DNA from: an uncultured Lachnospiraceae bacterium
GTDB lineage: Bacteria > Bacillota > Clostridia > Lachnospirales > Lachnospiraceae
Assembly (NCBI GenBank): GCA_951800145.1
Contig: CATOJE010000008.1
Location: 1-64,000 of the forward strand
Reading direction: 5' to 3'
DNA: 64,000 nucleotides
Made by a program: the position numbers and the translations under genes. The notes beneath the pieces were generated by a model. The model saw nothing but the letters and a program-made list of their open reading frames with translations, did not search any database and had not been told where the DNA came from. How positions within the stretch are numbered: position 1 is the first letter of the stretch; every line of letters starts with the position of its first letter. Shown one piece after another: positions 27,554 through 38,143 of this stretch.

Positions 27554-28570
27554 ATGAAAAAAATTGTGTTTATCGTTGAAGCAATGGGCGGAGATATGTT
27601 TACATACATTGTTGATCTAACGAATGAACTTGCTGATTCTTATGAGATTTATGTGGCAAATTCAATAAGAAAACAGCCCCAGACAATTTTAAAAAGTATT
27701 TTGATAAAAGAATATATTTGATTGAGATTAAGAATTTTACTCGTTCCATTTATCTAAGAAAAGATATGCGGGAATTTTTCGAAATTAGAAGAATGGCTCG
27801 ATATGTTAGAACTGATGTAATTCATTTACATGAGGACTGCGGAAGCACAAAGTGCGGAGTAATCCGGTATCAAAGGGGTCAAAAAAACTTTTGATCCCAG
27901 CATCTTTACATTCGTCTAAGGCAGATGAGATTGGGTGAGTAGTATTTGCACCAAAAAAGATTTCTCTTTTCTATACCCCACACGGATACAGTTTTTTAAT
28001 ACAAAATATACTCTTAAAAGAGAGCAATCTTTTGTGGAAAATTAAATTGTACAACAATTAGTTGCAGTGGGGGAGAACATAAGGTGTTGAAAAACTTAAT
28101 AAAAGAGCAGTATGTGTCAACGATGTATTAACATAACAGAGCTAAAAAAATATGTTGATGAGGTGAAAGAAAAGTCTCTTCCTTTTACTGTATTTACTAT
28201 GGGACGAATCTGTTATCAGAAGGGATCGGTAAAGTTCAATGAAATAGCAGAAGCTATATCAGATATTAAATTCATCTGGATTGGTTACAGTGAGATACGA
28301 GATATACTAAAATCTCCTAATATTGAAATTACAGAATGGATGGGGCGTAAAAAAATTTTTGCTTATGCTATCAATGCGGATGTATTTGTACTGGCTTCTT
28401 TATGGGAGGGATTACCCGTATCCCTCCTTGAAGCTATGTACATGAAAAAAACGTGTATGGTTTCAGATGTAATTGGGAATAAAGATGTTATTTTAAATGG
28501 TAAAAATAGATTTATTTGTAAAAGAACTGAAGATATTATAAATACATATAATACTTGTGCGATGGGTTAG
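27554..28570 (+). pseudogene. Frameshifted glycosyltransferase, paralogous to the upstream gene
   Basis: N-terminal piece MKKIVFIVEAMGGDMFTYIVDLTNELADSYEIYVANSIRKQPQ then frame changes and stops; C-terminal piece FTVFTMGRICYQKGSVKFNEIAEAISDIKFIWIGY...SLWEGLPVSLLEAMYMKK. Confidence 0.85.
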
Positions 28571-28669
28571 AAATGTAGCGAAATTTATATGACCTCAAGT
28601 TGGATGTGATTTACAAGAAAAGTAGCCTGGGGGCTTTGGATATAGGTGAGCTATGGAGAGGAAAAGAAT

Positions 28670-29503
28670 ATGATGACAAAGCTTGTTAATCTGACATACA
28701 AATATTCCATACTGGGAGTATTTATAAGACTAGTATCTTATATTTCTCTGCAAATGATAAATATATGGTATGAAATTACAGCAAGCCTACGGAAAAACAA
28801 AATTGGTCGAAGTAAGTATAGAGAATTATTAGATCTAGAAGATAAGTATAAGGGAAAAAGATGCTTTGTAATTTGCACTGGACCAAGTTTGACAATTGAG
28901 GATCTTGAAAAGTTGAAAGATGAATATACATTTGGTATGAATTCTCTTTGTTTATGGAAGGAGAAATCTTCTTTTAGACCAAAATTTTTTGGATGTTGCG
29001 ACTTGGGAGTTTATAGAAAGTTAAAATATCAAATTATAGATTATTGCTCTAATAGAACAGAGATATTTGTTTCAGATCGGTTGGCAAGACAAGATACTGT
29101 AGATAAAAATTGGCATATAGTCCCTTTAAATGTTGCATACCATGCATATAGCAGATGGTTTAAAGAAAATTTTTGGTGTAAATTTAGGCCGAATGCATAT
29201 GTTGGTGTGTACGACATGCACAGCGTGACTCATTTTTTAATTCAAATTGCTGTATACATGGGATTTACAGAAATATATCTTCTTGGAGCAGATACCAACC
29301 AGGTCTTAGGAAAAAAAGTTCATTTTCAGGATTATGGGGTTCCGGATACTACCATAGGTACCGCGCGAGAACGAAATATTTGCGGATATGAGGAAATTAA
29401 GAAACATATGAATGAATATGGATTTAAGGTCTATAATGCAACACGTGGTGGAATGCTAGAAGTGTTTGAACGGGTGGATCTGGATGAAATTATAACAAAT
29501 TAA
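28670..29503 (+). CDS. DUF115/MptE-like glycan-locus protein
   Basis: KGKRCFVICTGPSLTIEDLEKLKDEYTFGMNSLCLW, GFTEIYLLGADTN. Confidence 0.6.
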   Translation: MMTKLVNLTYKYSILGVFIRLVSYISLQMINIWYEITASLRKNKIGRSKYRELLDLEDKYKGKRCFVICTGPSLTIEDLEKLKDEYTFGMNSLCLWKEKSSFRPKFFGCCDLGVYRKLKYQIIDYCSNRTEIFVSDRLARQDTVDKNWHIVPLNVAYHAYSRWFKENFWCKFRPNAYVGVYDMHSVTHFLIQIAVYMGFTEIYLLGADTNQVLGKKVHFQDYGVPDTTIGTARERNICGYEEIKKHMNEYGFKVYNATRGGMLEVFERVDLDEIITN

Positions 29504-29521
29504 TTTGGAGCATGAATAAAT

Positions 29522-30754
29522 ATGGGGAAGTTGTACATTAACTTAAAAAGATTGAAAATAGAGTTCCTCATTCTTATACTATATATACCATTTTTTAAAC
29601 CTGGATATTTTTCTCAAATTCAGATCATTGATACTTTATACATGATCTTATATATTTTTTCCCTTTTTTGCACTCTTGCTATGGTTCTTAATAGGATTAT
29701 CAGAAATGGATATGGTATAAATTCATCTAATCTGTTTGCTACGACATATTCAATTGTGCTGGTGCTTTCATCGTTGATAAACGATGTAGAAGTAATTCGA
29801 GCAATAAATGAAAGTGTCAGAGTCATAGGTGTATTTCTTCTTACAGATATGATAATAAGAAGATATACAAAGACTTTTTTGAATGTTATTTCAAGACTGT
29901 TTGTTGTTCTTTCATTAATTAATATTGTACTGATGCTGATCTATCCAGATGGAATGTATTTAAATATCCAAAAAGAAATAGTAAGAGATAACCTGTATGG
30001 TGCATGGTACTCAAACAACGATTTTCTTGGATTCCAAAATAACCATATTTTTTATTATATACCAGCTATCTTATTTACTTATATAAAGGAGAAATTATCC
30101 GGAAATGAAAGAAAGAATAACTATATTTGTATGAGTTTAATTTGTTATGGGGCTGTTATTTACAGATTCAAAGCTGGGACGATAATAAGTATGACTATAT
30201 TTTTAGGTCTACTGATACTAACATCTGAAAGGAGTATGTGTATATTTCTGAATGCATTAAGTTATTTGGTTGCAAATATTGTGCTATTTGTTTCTATCGT
30301 TATGCTGAGGATTCAGAGAATTTTTAGTTGGCTGATTGTGAAAATTCTTCATAAAGATCTGACCTTAACGAATAGGACGGGTATTTGGGATGAAGCATTA
30401 AACTCCATTAAAAAAAATTTATTACTTGGTTGTGGGTATGAAAATGCAAAGGTAGTTGTTGCTAAACTTGGTTATAATAGTACACATTCTCATTATTTAT
30501 GGGTATTGTATCGTGGTGGAATTTTGCAACTTGCTATTTTTATTTGGTATCTGGTTAAAATTTCTAAAGATATGTTCAGAGCGAGGAGAAATAGAATTGT
30601 TCAAGCGACTGCCTGTGCAGTATGTGCGATTTTAATCGCTTGGCAGACAGAAGCTATTACATCAGCAACGATTTTCTTTATCTTAGCATTTGCATATCAT
30701 GCACCTAGGATTGAGTGGGAGGTGACATGTAATGAAAGTTGCAGTAGTGATTAA
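29522..30754 (+). CDS. O-antigen ligase/polymerase-like (Wzy) membrane protein
   Basis: Multi-TM protein with LTNRTGIWDEALNSIKKNLLLGCGYENA...THSHYLWVLYRGGILQL. Confidence 0.75.
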   Translation: MGKLYINLKRLKIEFLILILYIPFFKPGYFSQIQIIDTLYMILYIFSLFCTLAMVLNRIIRNGYGINSSNLFATTYSIVLVLSSLINDVEVIRAINESVRVIGVFLLTDMIIRRYTKTFLNVISRLFVVLSLINIVLMLIYPDGMYLNIQKEIVRDNLYGAWYSNNDFLGFQNNHIFYYIPAILFTYIKEKLSGNERKNNYICMSLICYGAVIYRFKAGTIISMTIFLGLLILTSERSMCIFLNALSYLVANIVLFVSIVMLRIQRIFSWLIVKILHKDLTLTNRTGIWDEALNSIKKNLLLGCGYENAKVVVAKLGYNSTHSHYLWVLYRGGILQLAIFIWYLVKISKDMFRARRNRIVQATACAVCAILIAWQTEAITSATIFFILAFAYHAPRIEWEVTCNESCSSD

Positions 30755-31901
30755 TGACTTAATGGTTAGAGGGGGAACTCATAAGCAAGTACTTCGACTG
30801 TGTGAATACTTGAGAGATAAAAATATTGATTATCAAGTGTTTACAAAAGATTATGATGCAACAAAAACGTATCCGGATTTTTTGAATCATCCAATTACGG
30901 TACTCGACAGAGTAACGAAGGGACTGAATGAAAAATCTATCAATAAAATACAGGAACTGATGAGAAAATTTAAAGAAGATAAGGCACTTCTGGAATTGAT
31001 ACCTGATGATATTGATATTGTTAATATACATGATAATGGCATTGTATGGTTAATGCTTTGGAGTAAAACAAAGAAGTTTGCTAAAGTAGTGTGGCAGATT
31101 AATGATCTTCCAGTCTGCTTTAGAGTGTGGGAATCTAAAGCAATTATAAACTCCTTATACTGCAAACTTTTAAGAATAGTTTATCGGAATATAGTAAAAA
31201 GAGTTGATGCTATTACTGTTAATGTAACAAAAAATAAAGACCGCGTTATTGAGTATTTACATCAGAATGCCTACGTATTTTGGTGTGGTGTCGACCTTAA
31301 TAAGAAGCTTGAGAGGCACCATTTTCCTAAAAAAAGAAAGATTTACCATATACTATCAACAGGAGTTTTCTTTGAAAGAAGAAATTATCTTACTTTGATT
31401 GATGTTATACAAGAGTTAAGGACACGTAATATTGCTGTTCAGTTAGACATAATTGGATCAACAGAATTAGATAAGCAATATGCAAAGAAAGTTTATAAGC
31501 ATATTCAAGAGTTAAAACTTGAGTATTTAGTTACAATTTGGGGACAAGTAGATGAACAAAAATATAATGAACTTTATAATCAAGCGGATTTGTTCGTATT
31601 CATAAATGTGAATCAAAGTTGGGGATTAGCTGTGTTTGAAGCGATGAGTTGCGGACTGCCTACCATTGTATCAAATAGCGTTGGTGCAATTGAGTTACTA
31701 AATGACAGAGAAGATTCAATCATTGTTGACCCTATGGATGTGAATCAGATCAGCAATGTAGTTCAATCCTTGCTTTCAGACGAGGAGATGTATGAGTACA
31801 TTTCGAATAATGCATATATAGCAGTTAAGGAATACACTTGGGATAATTTGTATAGTTCAAAAATGTTAAGACTGTTTGAATTCTTATTGAAAAAAGGATA
31901 G
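30732..31901 (+). CDS. Glycosyltransferase (GT4-like)
   Basis: MKVAVVINDLMVRGGTHKQVLRLCEYL, ILSTGVFFERRNYLTLIDVIQEL, NQSWGLAVFEAMSCGLPTIVSNSVGAIELL. Confidence 0.85.
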   Translation: MKVAVVINDLMVRGGTHKQVLRLCEYLRDKNIDYQVFTKDYDATKTYPDFLNHPITVLDRVTKGLNEKSINKIQELMRKFKEDKALLELIPDDIDIVNIHDNGIVWLMLWSKTKKFAKVVWQINDLPVCFRVWESKAIINSLYCKLLRIVYRNIVKRVDAITVNVTKNKDRVIEYLHQNAYVFWCGVDLNKKLERHHFPKKRKIYHILSTGVFFERRNYLTLIDVIQELRTRNIAVQLDIIGSTELDKQYAKKVYKHIQELKLEYLVTIWGQVDEQKYNELYNQADLFVFINVNQSWGLAVFEAMSCGLPTIVSNSVGAIELLNDREDSIIVDPMDVNQISNVVQSLLSDEEMYEYISNNAYIAVKEYTWDNLYSSKMLRLFEFLLKKG

Positions 31902-31969
31902 ATGGCCTTGCAGATAAGTACATTTTAGTGACTTAAGGACAGAAAAGATGGTAGATTGGAGAAACAATT

Positions 31970-33181
31970 ATGAAATACTTAATTTTAGGAGCTGGCCCAG
32001 CAGGACTTACGGTTGCTAATAAACTGCAGCAAGCAGGAATTACAGATTTTTTAGTCTTGGAAAGAGAAGAAACTGCGGGAGGTCTTTGCAGATCAGTAGA
32101 TGTGGATGGTTCGCCATTTGATATCGGAGGTGGACATTTTCTGGATGTCAGAAGACCAAAAGTTAATGAATTTCTTTTTCAGTTTATGCCAGAAGATGAG
32201 TGGGATAGACATATTCGCGATAGTAAAATTGTGATTAATGGGAATACAATTAGTTATCCCATCGAATCTAATATTTGGCAGATGAATCTGGAAGATCAGG
32301 TAGAATACCTGAAATCAATAGCTATAGCAGGATGTAATATCGGTACTCCAATACCAAAAACTTTTGTAGACTGGATTTATTGGAAATTGGGCTCAAAGGT
32401 GGCTGAAGAATATATGATTCCATATAACCAGAAGATGTTTAGTAAAGAACTAAATCAGCTTGGAACATATTGGCTGGAGAAACTTCCGAATGTCAGTTTT
32501 GAGGAGACGCTGCTTTCCTGCCTTACTAAAAAAGCGCATGGTATGCAGCCAGGACATACAGAATTTTATTATCCAAAGAAATATGGATATGGAAAGCTGT
32601 GGATTCGGATGGCGGATGCAATTAAAAACAACATCGAATATAATAAGTCTGTAAAGGGAATTGATTTTATTACAAAAACGGTCACCACATCTCATGGTGA
32701 AAAGTATACTGCCGAAATGATTATCACAACAATACCGTGGATGGAGTTTGATGAAATAGTCGGGATGCCAGAAAGTGTGAAAGAAAGTATTGGAGAATTG
32801 AAATTTAGTTCTATTCAGACAGAATATTTTCCGTATCATCTAGATACGCAAAGCCAATGGATCTATTATCCGGATCTTCAGTTGTCTTATCATAGGATAC
32901 TTGTTCGTCATAATTTTTGCCATAACAGTAAAGGTTATTGGACAGAAACAAATAGTGAAAGAGTGAGCATAGAAGAACCAAGTGGTAACTTCAAGTATAT
33001 GAACCAGTATGCATATCCATTGAATACAATTAAGAAACCGGAAATAATGAAGAACTTGTTAAGCTGGAGTAAAGAACAGGGAGTAATAGGACTTGGTCGC
33101 TGGGGTGAACATCAGCATTACAATTCTGATGTAACAGTTGATTTAGCAATGAAATTTGCAGAGCAGATTGTGAGTTCATGA
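31970..33181 (+). CDS. FAD-dependent NAD(P)-binding protein (amine oxidase/UDP-galactopyranose mutase-like)
   Basis: MKYLILGAGPAGLTVANKLQQAGITDFLVLEREETAGGLCRSVDVDGSPFDIGGGHFLDVR. Confidence 0.75.
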   Translation: MKYLILGAGPAGLTVANKLQQAGITDFLVLEREETAGGLCRSVDVDGSPFDIGGGHFLDVRRPKVNEFLFQFMPEDEWDRHIRDSKIVINGNTISYPIESNIWQMNLEDQVEYLKSIAIAGCNIGTPIPKTFVDWIYWKLGSKVAEEYMIPYNQKMFSKELNQLGTYWLEKLPNVSFEETLLSCLTKKAHGMQPGHTEFYYPKKYGYGKLWIRMADAIKNNIEYNKSVKGIDFITKTVTTSHGEKYTAEMIITTIPWMEFDEIVGMPESVKESIGELKFSSIQTEYFPYHLDTQSQWIYYPDLQLSYHRILVRHNFCHNSKGYWTETNSERVSIEEPSGNFKYMNQYAYPLNTIKKPEIMKNLLSWSKEQGVIGLGRWGEHQHYNSDVTVDLAMKFAEQIVSS

Positions 33182-33194
33182 AAGGGTACTTCAT

Positions 33195-34664
33195 TTGGCA
33201 ATAGAAAATAAAAAATCGATCCAGTTAAATATGTTTCTGAACATGTTACGAGGACTTTTAGGTGCAATATTTCCTTTAATCACATTTCCATATGTTACAC
33301 GGGCACTAGGTGTAGATGGTATTGGTATGTTCAATTTTGCTAATTCAGTTGTTAGCTATTTTGTGCTGATTGCAGGTCTTGGCATCAATACATATGCAAT
33401 TCGAGAAGGCGCCTCTTTAAGAGAAGACAGAGAAAAATTAGAAAGATTTTTTGCGGAGATATTCACAATTAGTGTTATATCATCTGTAATATCATATGTC
33501 TTGCTATTTCTTGCAGTAGCGATAATACCGCAATTACATAATTATAGAGCTTTAATTCTTATGCTTTCGTGCCAAATAGCATTTAAGACGATAGGTGTTG
33601 AGTGGCTATATACGATTTATGAAGAATATGCATATATAACTGTTCGAACTATAATATGCCAGTTTTTGTCTTTAATTTTAATATTTCTTTTTGTGCGTAA
33701 GTCTACTGACGTTGTTATGTATGCGGTTGCTACTGTGATGGCGACAGTTGGAGTAAATTTATTCAACTTTATCCATGCGAAAAGGTATTGTAGAATTTCA
33801 TTAACAAAAATTGTAAATTTTAAGAAGCATCTTGGACCGGTATTTATACTTTTTGCAACAGCTGCAACGGTAACTATTTATGTAAATTCTGATAGTACGA
33901 TTTTGGGATTGATTTGTAGCGATCATGAGGTCGGAATTTATTCTGTATCTGTTAAGATATATACATTATTAAAAACGGTTCTCTCTTCAGCAATAGTTGT
34001 GTCTATTCCTCGAATGTCGAAGTATGCTAGTGAAGGTAGGGCAAACGATTTTGCAAAACTTGGAAGTAAAATCTATAAGACTTTTATAACATTTATCTTT
34101 CCATCAATTTTTGGAATAATTGTTTTAAGAAAACCAATAGTCTTGTTTTTGTCAGGATCAGATTACATAACAGCTACTTCATCATTAATTATACTGTGTA
34201 TTGCATTATTCTTTTGCTTGGGAGCCGGCTTTTGGAGTCAGGCAGTAATGATTCCGTTAAATATGGAAAATAAAGTATTCTTTATTACAGGGACGAGTGC
34301 AATTTTAAATATAGGATTAAATATTATATTGATACCACTTTGGAAAGAAAATGCTGCAGCTTTTACGACAGTTATTTCTGAAGGAATCGTTTTTGCATAT
34401 TGCTGGTATCAAATTCGTGGGAAAGTTGACATGAAAGGAAGTCTTCCCGTATTTTTAAAGGCATTTCTTGGATCCGTACCTATGATAATAATTGCTTATT
34501 TAGTTAAAACCTATTTTATAAACATTTTTGCTATATTAGTTCTAACAATTTTCTCATGTATTATAGAATATGGAGTTATTGAGTTTTTACTAAAAAATGA
34601 AATTGTAGTAGAATATACAACTTCAATTTTAAAAAGCATAAATAGAAATTTTAAGGTGAAATAG
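33195..34664 (+). CDS. Oligosaccharide flippase (Wzx-like)
   Basis: ~490-aa polytopic protein; NMLRGLLGAIFPLITFPYVTRALGVDGIGMFNFANSVVSYFVLIAGLGINTYAIREGA. Confidence 0.88.
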   Translation: MAIENKKSIQLNMFLNMLRGLLGAIFPLITFPYVTRALGVDGIGMFNFANSVVSYFVLIAGLGINTYAIREGASLREDREKLERFFAEIFTISVISSVISYVLLFLAVAIIPQLHNYRALILMLSCQIAFKTIGVEWLYTIYEEYAYITVRTIICQFLSLILIFLFVRKSTDVVMYAVATVMATVGVNLFNFIHAKRYCRISLTKIVNFKKHLGPVFILFATAATVTIYVNSDSTILGLICSDHEVGIYSVSVKIYTLLKTVLSSAIVVSIPRMSKYASEGRANDFAKLGSKIYKTFITFIFPSIFGIIVLRKPIVLFLSGSDYITATSSLIILCIALFFCLGAGFWSQAVMIPLNMENKVFFITGTSAILNIGLNIILIPLWKENAAAFTTVISEGIVFAYCWYQIRGKVDMKGSLPVFLKAFLGSVPMIIIAYLVKTYFINIFAILVLTIFSCIIEYGVIEFLLKNEIVVEYTTSILKSINRNFKVK

Positions 34665-34665
34665 A

Positions 34666-35736
34666 ATGAATATTGATGGATTAAAAAAGGCTGTAAAAAG
34701 CAATCCGCGGTTAGAATGTTTTTATATGTGCATGAAAAGCATAAAAGACAAAGAGATAGCCAAAGAGATGGTGGGTACAAAGAGAAGTCCAAATAATTTG
34801 ATTGTAAGAACATTTGGGCAAGAAAATGCAGATAAGTTTATTTATTATATTTTATTGGATGAAAGTGCTAGATTCAATGGCTTTTGTTCACTTTATAGAC
34901 TTGTACTAATGCATTTAGCCTATGCTGAAAGTATGATGCTGACACCTGTTGTGTGCTTTGGAAAAAACACATTGTATTTTGAATCATCTTTCGAAGGTAG
35001 CACTAACGCATTTGAATATTTTTTTGAACCTGTTTCTAATATTCCTTATGAAACAGTTCTATGTAGCAAACGTGTTATTCTGGCAAAGGGGGCAGATGCT
35101 GGGGCATTTGGAACAACTGAGGCGTACGCTGTTCCGCAAGAAGAGATAAATTTTTTGGCACCTTATCTTAAAAAATATATTCATTTAAAGAATGAAATAA
35201 AAGCATTATTTTGTAGTGATTTACAAAATATAATTGCTGGGAATGCTACTTTGGGTGTTCATGTTCGTGCGACGGATTTTAACAAAGGATATAACAGGCA
35301 TCCGCACGTGGTTAGCCCTGAGGAGTATCTCGAAAAAACCTCACAAATTTTTGAAAAAAATGAATATAAGAAAGTTTTTCTTGCCACAGATGATGAATTT
35401 GTCGTACATCTATTTAAAGAACGATTCGGAAATAATTTGTTGTATTTCCCTGACACATATAGATCCCAAAATGGTGAAGCTATACATTATGGAAAGATAC
35501 AGGAAAGTCGAAAGTATCATAAATTCATGTTAGGATTGGAAATTATTAAGGACTTTTATACATTAGGATATTGTGCAGGTTTGATTGCTGGGAATTCTAA
35601 TGTGAGCATGTGCTCAAGAATCATAAAGAAAAGTTTAGGAGAAGAATATAAGACTCTTGAGATAATAGATAAGGGTATAAATCACAATATGCATGAAACA
35701 AGAGGCAAATTCAATTCAATGCTAAAAAATAAATAA
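34666..35736 (+). CDS. Putative fucosyltransferase-superfamily (NodZ/FUT8-like) glycosyltransferase
   Basis: GVHVRATDFNKGYNRHPHVVSPEEYL, KKVFLATDDEFVVHLFKERFG, AGLIAGNSNVSMCSRIIKK. Confidence 0.6.
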   Translation: MNIDGLKKAVKSNPRLECFYMCMKSIKDKEIAKEMVGTKRSPNNLIVRTFGQENADKFIYYILLDESARFNGFCSLYRLVLMHLAYAESMMLTPVVCFGKNTLYFESSFEGSTNAFEYFFEPVSNIPYETVLCSKRVILAKGADAGAFGTTEAYAVPQEEINFLAPYLKKYIHLKNEIKALFCSDLQNIIAGNATLGVHVRATDFNKGYNRHPHVVSPEEYLEKTSQIFEKNEYKKVFLATDDEFVVHLFKERFGNNLLYFPDTYRSQNGEAIHYGKIQESRKYHKFMLGLEIIKDFYTLGYCAGLIAGNSNVSMCSRIIKKSLGEEYKTLEIIDKGINHNMHETRGKFNSMLKNK

Positions 35737-35745
35737 GGAGAATGT

Positions 35746-36420
35746 ATGAAAATAGTATCATTTATTCCAATAAAACTTAATAACCAAAGGCTTCCAGGGA
35801 AAAATACAATGATCCTTAATAAGCGCCCTATGTGCGACTATTTGTTTGAGACTATCAGCAAGATAGAAACAATCGATGAGAAGTATATTTACTGCTCTGA
35901 TGAAACCATCAAACCATACATTACTCCGTATGAAAACAAAGGGTTGAAATTCCTCAAGCGAACTCCTTATCTTGATGGTTTTCAGGTTAAAGGACTTGAG
36001 ATTGTAGATTGTTTTGTGAAGGATGTGGAGGCCGATATTTATGTTCTTACACATGTCACACAGCCGTTTACAAAAGCTGAATCTATAAAGAATGCCCTGG
36101 AGAAGGTAGTATCAGGTGAATACGATTCTGCATTCTCTGCAGTAAAACTTCAAGATTATATGTGGATGGAAGGAAGGCCTTTTAATTATGATATGAAAAA
36201 CATTGTCCGGACACAGGACCTTGCTCCTATCTATATGGAGACTGGCGCATTCTTTATTTTTCGAAAAGAAGTGTTTACTGAACTCGGTCAACGCATCGGA
36301 AATAAGCCTTATATATATGAAATTGACCAATTTGAGGCGGTTGACGTTGACACAGCTGAAGACTTTGAATTTGCCAAAACTGTAGCTGAATATTTGGAAC
36401 AGAAGGAGGATACGCGGTAA
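35746..36420 (+). CDS. Acylneuraminate cytidylyltransferase-family protein
   Basis: IVSFIPIKLNNQRLPGKNTMILNKRPMCDYLFETISKI, DIYVLTHVTQPFTKAESIKNALEKV, FEAVDVDTAEDFEFAKTVAEYL. Confidence 0.82.
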   Translation: MKIVSFIPIKLNNQRLPGKNTMILNKRPMCDYLFETISKIETIDEKYIYCSDETIKPYITPYENKGLKFLKRTPYLDGFQVKGLEIVDCFVKDVEADIYVLTHVTQPFTKAESIKNALEKVVSGEYDSAFSAVKLQDYMWMEGRPFNYDMKNIVRTQDLAPIYMETGAFFIFRKEVFTELGQRIGNKPYIYEIDQFEAVDVDTAEDFEFAKTVAEYLEQKEDTR

Positions 36421-36423
36421 TAT

Positions 36424-38037
36424 ATGAAAAACGTGCGCGTACTTGACTGTACATTACGAGATGGAGGACGTATCATAAACTGCGCTTTTCCAGATCAGGA
36501 AATTAGAGAAATAACAAGTCGACTTACCAATGCTAAGATTGATATTGTTGAGGTTGGGTTCCTGAGGGATCATAGAAAAGTAGACTATAGAGGAAATAGC
36601 ACTTTTTTTACGGATGTTGACCAAATTAGACCATTCATAGAACGTGAGAGGAAGAACACAATTTACGCAGCCTTTATTGATTATGGCTTGTGTGATATTG
36701 ATTCGCTTAGACCTTATGATGGAACCTCTATCGATGCTGTAAGGTTTGGTTTTACGAAAAAGAACTATGATGAAACTTATGATGATGTTGTAAGATGGGC
36801 GAATATAATTAAAGAACGGGGTTATAAGCTGTTCATACAGGGGGTAAACACGTTAAACTATTCTGACCTTGAATTACTTAATATAGTTCAGATGATTAAT
36901 ACAATTCATCCTTATAGCTTTGGAATTGTAGATACATATGGTGCAATGTATATGGATGATGTGGAGCGACTGTATAGATTGATAGATCATAACATGCTTC
37001 CAGACATTTGTATCAATTTTCATTCTCATAATAATTATCAGTTGTCATTTGCTTTTGCGCAGCAGGTAGTAAAGCTTAGCAGTACAAGCAATCGTCAAAT
37101 AATTATTGATGGAACCCTTGGCGGTATAGGCAAAGTTGCAGGAAATCTTAATACAGAACTTATTGTAGATTTTCTTGTACGGAAGAAGCACTATGATTAT
37201 GAGTTTGAGGACATCTTGGATATGATTGATGATCATATCTACAAGTATACGTTGGAACATAAGTGGGGTTATTCAACGGCTGCTATGATGGCAGGAATAT
37301 ATAAATCACATCCTAACAATATTATATATCTAACAGAAAAGTACAGATTTGATACAAAAGATATTGGAAAAATTCTTTCCATGATCGATCCAGTAACTCG
37401 ACAGAGATACGATTACGATAATATAGAACGTCTTTATACAGAATATGTGGCGGATAAGATTGATGACCATAAATCAGTTGAGAAGCTAAAGGAAATATTT
37501 GGAGATAAAGAGATTCTTATTATGGTTCCGGGAAACACTCTTAATTCACATCGTGAAATTATTGATTGCTATATTGCCGAGAAAAAACCTATAGTCATTA
37601 GTGTAAACTTCATTGCTGATGAATCTTCGGCATATGCATTTTTTGGAAATCAAAAGAGATATGCAAGGCTTTCGAAAAAGAGAAAGGGGCGTAAGGTAAT
37701 TATTTCTTCAAACATTAAATCAAATGCAGAAGATGATGTGATAGTAAATTATCATAGCCTTATTAACCGTGGTTATAAGTATTTTGAGAATTCGACTATT
37801 ATGCTCCTTAATCTTCTGAAAAGAGTTAGCCCAAGTAAGATTACCTTTGCAGGATTCGACGGATTTAGTGAAGATGCTGAGAGGAATTATTGTGATAGTT
37901 CATTCCAAAACGAGAGGCATATCGGAGAGTTTAATACGCTGAATAAAGAGGTTAAAGCAATGTATAATGAAATAGTAGAAACAATGTCTCCTGGTTGCAA
38001 GTTTGAATTTATTACTCCAAGCAAAATCGGAAGATAG
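36424..38037 (+). CDS. DRE-TIM (HMGL-like) aldolase with an extra C-terminal domain
   Basis: VRVLDCTLRDGGRIINCAFPDQEIREI, NFHSHNNYQLSFAFAQQ, IDGTLGGIGKVAGNLNTELIVDFL; about 200-residue C-terminal extension. Confidence 0.78.
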   Translation: MKNVRVLDCTLRDGGRIINCAFPDQEIREITSRLTNAKIDIVEVGFLRDHRKVDYRGNSTFFTDVDQIRPFIERERKNTIYAAFIDYGLCDIDSLRPYDGTSIDAVRFGFTKKNYDETYDDVVRWANIIKERGYKLFIQGVNTLNYSDLELLNIVQMINTIHPYSFGIVDTYGAMYMDDVERLYRLIDHNMLPDICINFHSHNNYQLSFAFAQQVVKLSSTSNRQIIIDGTLGGIGKVAGNLNTELIVDFLVRKKHYDYEFEDILDMIDDHIYKYTLEHKWGYSTAAMMAGIYKSHPNNIIYLTEKYRFDTKDIGKILSMIDPVTRQRYDYDNIERLYTEYVADKIDDHKSVEKLKEIFGDKEILIMVPGNTLNSHREIIDCYIAEKKPIVISVNFIADESSAYAFFGNQKRYARLSKKRKGRKVIISSNIKSNAEDDVIVNYHSLINRGYKYFENSTIMLLNLLKRVSPSKITFAGFDGFSEDAERNYCDSSFQNERHIGEFNTLNKEVKAMYNEIVETMSPGCKFEFITPSKIGR

Positions 38038-38143
38038 GGACAGAAACTTTGTAAGATAATTTAATAAAACACTATTTTCTCTATTTTTGAAATAGCAGAG
38101 ACAGTGCGAAAAAATTGACTGTCAAAGTGATAAAGGATAAGTA

